Below, one piece after another: positions 60,343 to 64,000 of a DNA stretch of 64,000 nt. This DNA comes from Cytospora piceicola (taxonomy: Eukaryota; Ascomycota; Sordariomycetes; Diaporthales; Cytosporaceae). The number at the start of each line of letters is the position of its first letter. The stretch's first letter is position 1. The notes beneath the pieces are model-generated. The model searched no databases. It was not told where the DNA came from and was given only the letters and a program-made list of their open reading frames with translations. Position numbers and translations under genes: made by a program. Location: contig JALQBC010000021.1 in the NCBI GenBank assembly GCA_023375675.1, positions 682,001 to 746,000 of the forward strand, written 5' to 3'.

Positions 60343-61740
60343 GTATATACTTAGTTTAGAACCGGTTAAGAACTACTTAAAACTAATAATAAATATATTC
60401 TAGCTAATATACTAAAGCTACCTTAACCTAAAACGACGTCTTAACAGATACTAGCCCTACTACTTTAAAGCAACCGAGGTTATAAGTTTAAAACTCCTGT
60501 CGTATTAGTTTTAAACAGGCTTTTAACCGTTTTCGAAGTCCGACAAAAACCGCTAGTCTTTCCGCTAAAAGACCGGCCGTAATATTTACGATACTTATAT
60601 CGCCGACTACGTCTATAGCGAGACTATTTACCGTTACTAAGACCTTAAAACCGGCGTATAGTATATCGAGGAGGTAAACGACTTTTAAACTAGTTCTAAA
60701 CCGGTTTTAAACTCTTTTTAAAGATATATAAAGTCGACTTCTCTTAAAAAGTATATCGAGACCTAACACTACGTTAAGTAATATAAGAATCTTACCGATA
60801 AGGCCGCCTAAGATAAGGGTAGTAAGCGTTCCTACTAATAGCTCTAAGCTACCTTAAGTACTTTTATATTAATTTTAAAGTTATTTCGAACTAGTTTTTA
60901 ACCGGTTTTAAGCTATTATATCGGCGTTATAAACCGCTACCGGAAGCTTTAGCCGTAAACCTAATAGCGTAAGGAATTAAATATCTTTAAAACTTATTTA
61001 AAACCGGTTTTTAACTAGCTTTAGTCGTTAATACTAATAATCTTAACTTCGGCTATACTAAGGCTTAGCGTAAGAAACGCGAGAAGGAAGAAAAAAAGGC
61101 TAAAGAGCTAGCAGAACAGGCGGCTAAGAAAGCTACTAAAAAGGCTGTTAAAAAGGCTACTTAATAAGATATAATAAAAGACTTTCGATCTTTTAGTACT
61201 AAAAGTAAGTTATATATATACCTACTCTATACTACTTTTTAACCGGTTCCGAACTACTTAAAGGTTAACTACTATATCACCTCCCGTACTAAGGATAATA
61301 CCTAACCTATAAAGAAGGTAAAGAATAGAAAGTTCTTCGGAAAAGACTAAGTATATATTTCTAACCGGCTTCGAACCGGTTCGGTACTAATACGAAATAA
61401 ATCTACCTTACTACCGCCCGCCGTATAACTTTCGGTATCGTTAATAAGAATAGAAAGTCGGTTAAAAGTATTTACGACTTTTATAAGAACTTTAATAAAA
61501 GTAAGTATATATAATCTTTTAAACCTCTTTTAAACTAGTTTCTAACTAGTTTATAAAAATCTATAAGCTTACTAAATAATACCTTATACGTTATAAGTTT
61601 AGTAACTATAATTTAGCCCTCCGTGCCTACTACTACTACTATTTCGAGTAGGAGGAGGGCGAGGTTATAGGCGTAGAGATAATTATACTTAACTACCCTA
61701 GTAGTATCGTTAGCTAGGGATTTCTATACTATTCGTAACT
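60343..61740 (+). pseudogene. RIP-degraded multi-exon gene with repeat-related introns
   Basis: GT...AG intervals at 60343-60403, 60502-60538, 60674-60723, 60858-60912, 60969-61024, 61205-61263 and 61501-61567 separate blocks that stay in phase across the first six: 60404-60501, 60539-60673, 60724-60857, 60913-60968, 61025-61204 and 61264-61350. The in-frame stops I noted are TAA and TAG, as expected if CAA and CAG were hit by C-to-T change; I saw no TGA. The block at 61069-61164 encodes a Lys/Ala/Glu-rich helix (RKKREKEEKKAKELAEQAAK). Each interval carries an AACCGGTT-like core. A second GT site at 61351 lacks a clear acceptor. The product is not recognised; it could be a transposon protein or a host gene. 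The upstream end is unclear. Confidence 0.5.
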
Positions 61741-61989
61741 AGCTCCGAACCGGTTCGGAACGAGGTTCTCCTTTAGTTAAAGATACCTAAGAGTTTAGGT
61801 TTATAGTATAATACCTTTCGATCCTTTACAGGAAATGTCTTTTAGGTAGTTAGATACCGGTTTTAAACCGGTTCTTTACTTAGACTATAATATAACTAGT
61901 TTTTAAAAAATTATATCTTTTAATATTATATTAATATTTAATTATAATTATAAAGCTATTTATATTATATATATATATATTAAAGGTAA

Positions 61990-64000
61990 TTATTAAATAG
62001 TTTTATTTTTAATAATTAAAGTTTAATATTAAAAGATTTAATATTAAGCTTAAATATAGTTATATAACCGCTTTCTATTAAGTAACTATAGCTTATTTAT
62101 TATAATATATATATATAAAGCTTAAAAGCGGTTTTAAAACTATCTTTTACTAAGTAAATTAAATATATTATATTTATTATATATATTAAAATATTAAAAC
62201 CTTTTATATTAAGCTTAAATATAGTTATATAACCGCTTTTTATTAAGTAACTATAGCTTATTTATTATAATATATATATATAAAGCTTAAAAGCGGTTTT
62301 AAAACTATCTTTTACTAAGTAACTTAAATATATTCTATTTATTATATATATTAAAATATTAAACCTTTTAATATTAAGCTTAAATATAGTTATATAACCG
62401 CTTTCTATTAAGTAACTATAGTTTATTTATTATAATATATATATATAAAGCTTAAAAGCGGTTTTAAAACCGCTTTTTACTAAATAACTAACGTTTATTA
62501 TATTTAATATATATATTAAAATATTAATATTATTAGTAGAACGTTAAAAAGCGATTTTATAACCGCTTTCTATTAAGTAACTATAGTTTATTTATTTATA
62601 TATATATTATATTATTAAAGGATTTAATATTAAACGTAAACGTAGTTATATAATAGCTTTCTATTAAGTAACTATAGTTTATTTACTATAATATATATAT
62701 TATATTATTAAAACCTTTTATATTAAGCTTAAACGTTATTATATAACCGCTTTCTATTAAGTAACTATAGCTTATTTATTATAATATATATATATAAAGC
62801 TTAAAAGCGGTTTTAAAACTGTTTTTTACTAAGTAACTTAAATATATTATATTTATTATATATATTAAAATATTAAAACCTTTAATATTAAGCTTAAATA
62901 TAGTTATATAACCGCTTTCTATTAAGTAACTATAGCTTATTTATTATAATATACATATATAAAGCTTAAAAGCGGTTTTAAAACTGTCTTTTACTAAATA
63001 ACTTAAATATATTCTATTTATTATATATATTAAAATATTAAAACCTTTAATATTAAGCTTAAATGTAGTTATATAACCGCTTTCTATTAAGTAACTATAG
63101 CTTATTTATTATAATATATATATATAAAGCTTAAAAGCGGTTTTAAAACTGTCTTTTACTAAGTAACTTAAATATATTATATTTATTATATATATTAAAA
63201 TATTAAAACCTTTAATATTAAGCTTAAATATAGTTATATAACCGCTTTCTATTAAGTAACTATAGCTTATTTATTATAATATATATATATAAAGCTTAGA
63301 AACGGTTTTAAAACCGCTTTCTCTTAAGTAACTTAGGTTTTTATTATTTTATATATATATTAAAATATTAAAACCTTTAATATTACACTTAAAAGCGGTT
63401 TTAAAACCGCTTTCTCTTAAGTAACTAAGGTTTATTATATTTAATATATATATATACAGCTTAAAAGCGGTTTTAAAACCGCTTTCTATTAAGTAACTAA
63501 GGTTTATTATATTTAATATATATATTTACAGCTTAAAAGCGGTTTTAAAACCGCTTTCTCTTAAGTAACTTAGGTTTTTATTATTTAATATATATATATA
63601 TAGCTTAAAAGCGGTTTTAAAACCGCTTTCTATTAAGTAACTATAGTTTATTATATTTAATATATATATTAAAATATTATAACCTTTATTATATAGCTTA
63701 AAAGCGGTTTTAAAACCGTTTTCTATTAAGTAACTAAGGTTTATTTTCTTTAATATATATATTAAAATATTATAACTTTAAATATATAGCTTAAAAGCTG
63801 TTTTAAAACCGCTTTCTCTTAAGTAACTTAAGTTTAGTTTACTTAATATATATATATATATAGCTTAAAAGCGGTTTTAAAACCGCTTTCTATTAAGTAA
63901 CTAAGGTTTATTAAATTTAATATATATATTAAAATATTAAGACCTTTAATATTAAGCTTAAAAGTAGTTATAAAACCGCTTTCTCTTAAGTAATTAAGGT
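61990..64000. repeat. AT-rich satellite of 72-bp and 93-bp units
   Basis: The word accgcttt (or a mutated form) recurs at 62067, 62139, 62232, 62304, 62397, 62469, 62562, 62653, 62746, 62818, 62911, 62983, 63076, 63148, 63241, 63313, 63406, 63478, 63550, 63622, 63715, 63808, 63882 and 63976. Steps are mainly 72 or 93 bp, alternating into a 165-bp dimer over most of the left part, then irregular. Many units contain the palindrome AAGCGGTTTTAAAACCGCTT followed by (t)attaagtaacta. The long unit differs by a 21-bp AT insert (attaaaatattaaaaccttt type). The array runs off the window edge. Confidence 0.93.

Noticed and set aside
61069..61164. Calling the relic a pogo/Fot1 transposase
   Set aside because: Only a generic basic helix supports it; no DDE catalytic motif or terminal inverted repeat is visible.
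61990..64000. Telomere or subtelomere end
   Set aside because: No TTAGGG/CCCTAA repeats appear in the array or at the window edge.

Overview
The window reads as nuclear DNA of a filamentous ascomycete (Pezizomycotina, most likely Sordariomycetes). Genes are dense, carry short GTAAGT/GTATGT...YAG introns (mostly 50-130 bp), and encode fungal-type single-copy proteins: a Nup98-Nup96 polyprotein, Ncs6, Ind1, Med13, a PTS2 thiolase and an epsin. The right end is an AT-rich block almost devoid of TpG/CpA that keeps CpG, the pattern left by repeat-induced point mutation (RIP). Genus cannot be told from the sequence alone.

Layout. 1-4500 holds no gene I can support and contains TAGG/ACCT microsatellites. 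4503-8656 has a GIT1-like MFS transporter (+) and a type III polyketide synthase (-), tail to tail. 10073-18014 has a small four-helix membrane protein, the ribosome-assembly factor Bfr2, the complex I Fe-S factor Ind1, Pex11 and fructose-1,6-bisphosphatase. 18753-28299 has the NUP98-NUP96 precursor gene and an epsin. 29967-37780 has a PHD-MYST histone acetyltransferase, a four-exon NDUFA1 homologue, Ncs6 and ribosomal protein eL8. 39112-44142 has a beta-carbonic anhydrase, an ornithine-cyclodeaminase/mu-crystallin family protein and peroxisomal 3-ketoacyl-CoA thiolase. 45649-59431 has a Ser/Thr-rich single-pass membrane protein, a serine beta-lactamase-fold enzyme, an ataxin-10 family protein, methylthioadenosine phosphorylase and Mediator subunit 13.

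Almost all intact genes are housekeeping. Some share a theme (Ind1 and NDUFA1 for complex I; Pex11 and thiolase for peroxisomes; MYST and Med13 for transcription), but nothing looks like a functional cluster apart from a possible transporter plus type III PKS pair.

The unusual part is 60,090-64,000. Its first half can be read as a plus-strand gene of at least seven exons whose in-frame stops are almost all TAA/TAG (as expected from CAA/CAG). Its intervals behave as introns, keep reading phase, and share one sequence family centred on AACCGGTT. Its second half is a satellite built from 72-bp and 93-bp units around a 20-bp palindrome. The two halves share a GGTTTTAAA-type core. I could not identify the encoded protein.
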